DNA from: Phaseolus vulgaris
Taxonomy: Eukaryota > Streptophyta > Magnoliopsida > Fabales > Fabaceae
NCBI RefSeq assembly: GCF_000499845.2
Contig: NC_023759.2
Location: forward strand, 43,417,172 to 43,481,171
Direction of reading: 5' to 3'
DNA length: 64,000 nucleotides
The notes below the pieces were generated by a model. It searched no databases, was not told the DNA's origin, and saw nothing but the letters and a program-made list of their open reading frames with translations. This document shows, one piece after another, positions 62,412 to 64,000 of this stretch. The first letter of the stretch is position 1. Every line of letters begins with the position of its first letter. Position numbers and translations under genes: made by a program.

Positions 62412-64000
62412 ATGGAAGCAACTACCCTTACCAACGCCCACCAAAACTGTTCCTTCTGCCTCCCGTCCGCCAAGACCACTGATCCTCTCAATTGGGGAAC
62501 GGCCGCGGAGGCGCTCAAGGGGAGCCACCTCGACGAGGTCAAGCGCATGGTGGCCGAATACCGCCAGCCGCTGGTCCGCCTCGGCGGCGAGACGCTCACC
62601 ATCGCTCAGGTGGCAGCGGTGTCTGGCCACGACCAAGGCGTGAGGGTGGAGCTGTCGGAGTCCGCTAGGGAAGGTGTTAAGGCGAGCAGTGATTGGGTGA
62701 TGAACAGCATGAACAATGGCACTGATAGTTACGGCGTCACCACCGGCTTCGGTGCCACCTCACACCGCCGAACCAAACAAGGCGGTGCTCTGCAGAAAGA
62801 ACTCATCAGGTAACTAACTCTACTCCCTCCGTATATACACACACTCTACGTATACATGTCTAGGCTTCAAAGTCGAAGTATTTGGTACGTAGACGTAGTA
62901 TTTTCCTTCTTTTCAATCTTTCATGTGTACCGTGCTGCTTGCTAGGCACGATACTGGTTACCTAAATTTAACAACATCACAAATTACTACCATACCATCA
63001 CATCGTCATTTATTCACAGACATGCATGATTAAGGTCTCCTAAAAATATCGCAAACCAATTTTCACCTACATGACCAAACTCTTTATAAATTCTTATTTT
63101 TAAACTCTCATTTAATTTTATATGACGTAATATTAGCTAGGAAAAATATTTTTTTCCTCCTTCTGTTTTCTCATTAATTTATTGGTTTTTATATAATGTA
63201 TGACGATATTTTTATTCATAATGTATGGAAATAATTTTTATTTTAAGCTGGACGGCTTTTAGGGAAATTCCTTATTTACCTAACAAAACTTGTGTTCTCA
63301 CACAGAATTGACTTTATATTGTGTAAGCTTGTAATTTTGTCTCAACATTATTTAGAAAAATATTTTGCTATGCTCATACTAAATTCTCGTTTTCAATTAT
63401 GTAACTGTGATGGGAATATTTTTCTTCTTTACACAAGGCAGTATTATATTATATATTAAATATTTTTATACAACAAAAGAGAAGTTCTTAGTTCGGTCTC
63501 CTTTTTAGATTTAATTTTTGTATTTTGTAATAATTACTCCAAACGTATATGCTCCATGTGGATTTATTATATTGTTAATTTTAAAGAAAAAATTCCTAAT
63601 TATGATTCTTTTATTCTTTTTCAGGTTTTTAAACGCTGGAATATTTGGAAATGGGACTGAATCATCCCACACTCTGCCACACACTGCAACTAGAGCAGCC
63701 ATGTTAGTGAGGATCAACACTCTTCTCCAAGGTTACTCAGGCATCAGATTTGAAATCTTAGAATCCATCACCAAGCTCCTTAACAACAACGTTACCCCAT
63801 GTTTGCCACTTCGTGGTACAATCACAGCTTCTGGAGATCTTGTTCCACTTTCCTATATTGCTGGTTTGCTCACTGGCAGACCTAACTCCAAAGCTGTTGG
63901 ACCTTCTGGAGAAGTACTTACTGCTAAGCAAGCTTTTGAATTGGCTAACATCAATTCTGAGTTCTATGAATTGCAACCCAAGGAAGGCCTTGCCCTTGTT
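62412..64000 (+). CDS. PAL: Phenylalanine ammonia-lyase (N-terminal 258 residues, runs off right edge)
   Basis: PAL deaminates L-phenylalanine to trans-cinnamate, the entry step of the phenylpropanoid pathway, in the cytosol. Exon 1 is 62412-62809; the intron 62810-63624 splits an Arg codon (AG|G, residue 133) as in other plant PAL genes; exon 2 runs from 63625 beyond the window. Visible features are the catalytic-loop Tyr in [12 protein letters not shown] (Tyr107) and the Ala201-Ser202-Gly203 triad, in [18 protein letters not shown], that cyclises to the MIO prosthetic group. Family length is about 710-720 residues, so roughly 64 percent of the protein is missing at the right edge. Exon 1 is markedly GC-rich compared with exon 2 and the intron. 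Which PAL paralogue this is cannot be told. Confidence 0.97.

Noticed and set aside
62008..62482. 112- and 136-codon frames overlapping the PAL promoter
   Set aside because: They run through the TATA box, the pyrimidine-rich leader and the PAL start in other frames and encode low-complexity Ser/Thr/Pro sequence.

Overview
The window is nuclear DNA of a flowering plant, almost certainly a legume and probably of the Vigna/Phaseolus/Glycine group. The evidence is split genes with GT-AG introns, very AT-rich spacers, plant-specific proteins (LOG, EIN2, PAL, chloroplast-targeted diaminopimelate decarboxylase), an EIN2 sequence of legume type, and legume-style interspersed repeats. The exact species cannot be read from the sequence alone.

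Layout, left to right. A plastid diaminopimelate decarboxylase gene (lysine synthesis) runs off the left edge on the minus strand (1-367); a Mutator-like TIR element sits about 210 bases upstream of its start codon. A seven-exon LOG cytokinin-activating gene lies on the minus strand (5088-8996). From about 9.3 to 36.9 kb there is no intact gene that I can support. This 27-kb spacer holds a decayed En/Spm transposase (13.9-14.5 kb), a solo-LTR-like block (25.1-26.2 kb), a dense cluster of Mutator-like miniature elements (26.5-28.8 kb), and a 1.5-kb fold-back element nested inside a CACTA-type miniature element (29.0-30.9 kb). An ETHYLENE INSENSITIVE 2 gene follows on the plus strand (leader from about 36.9 kb, CDS 37972-46002, seven coding exons, 1282 residues). 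Next is a tiny gene for a 50-residue single-pass membrane protein (48969-49121). A second repeat-rich spacer (49.4-62.0 kb) contains a 5'-truncated LINE insertion with a 17-base target-site duplication, more CACTA-type miniature elements, and a 102-base AT microsatellite. The first 258 codons of a phenylalanine ammonia-lyase gene run off the right edge (62412-64000).

The genes do not form an operon or a functional cluster; they are independently promoted plant genes acting in lysine synthesis, cytokinin activation, ethylene signalling and phenylpropanoid entry. The most unusual content is in the spacers. At least six Mutator-like elements can be bounded, four of them by good 9-base target-site duplications (three exact, one 8 of 9). 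Several layers of nested insertion can be ordered in time. One Mutator-like element carries an internal array of near-palindromic units, and another has 426-base inverted arms whose tips are tandem iterations of a short motif. Exon coordinates were derived by hand from splice signals and reading-frame continuity; every coding exon of LOG, EIN2 and PAL in the window joins in frame.
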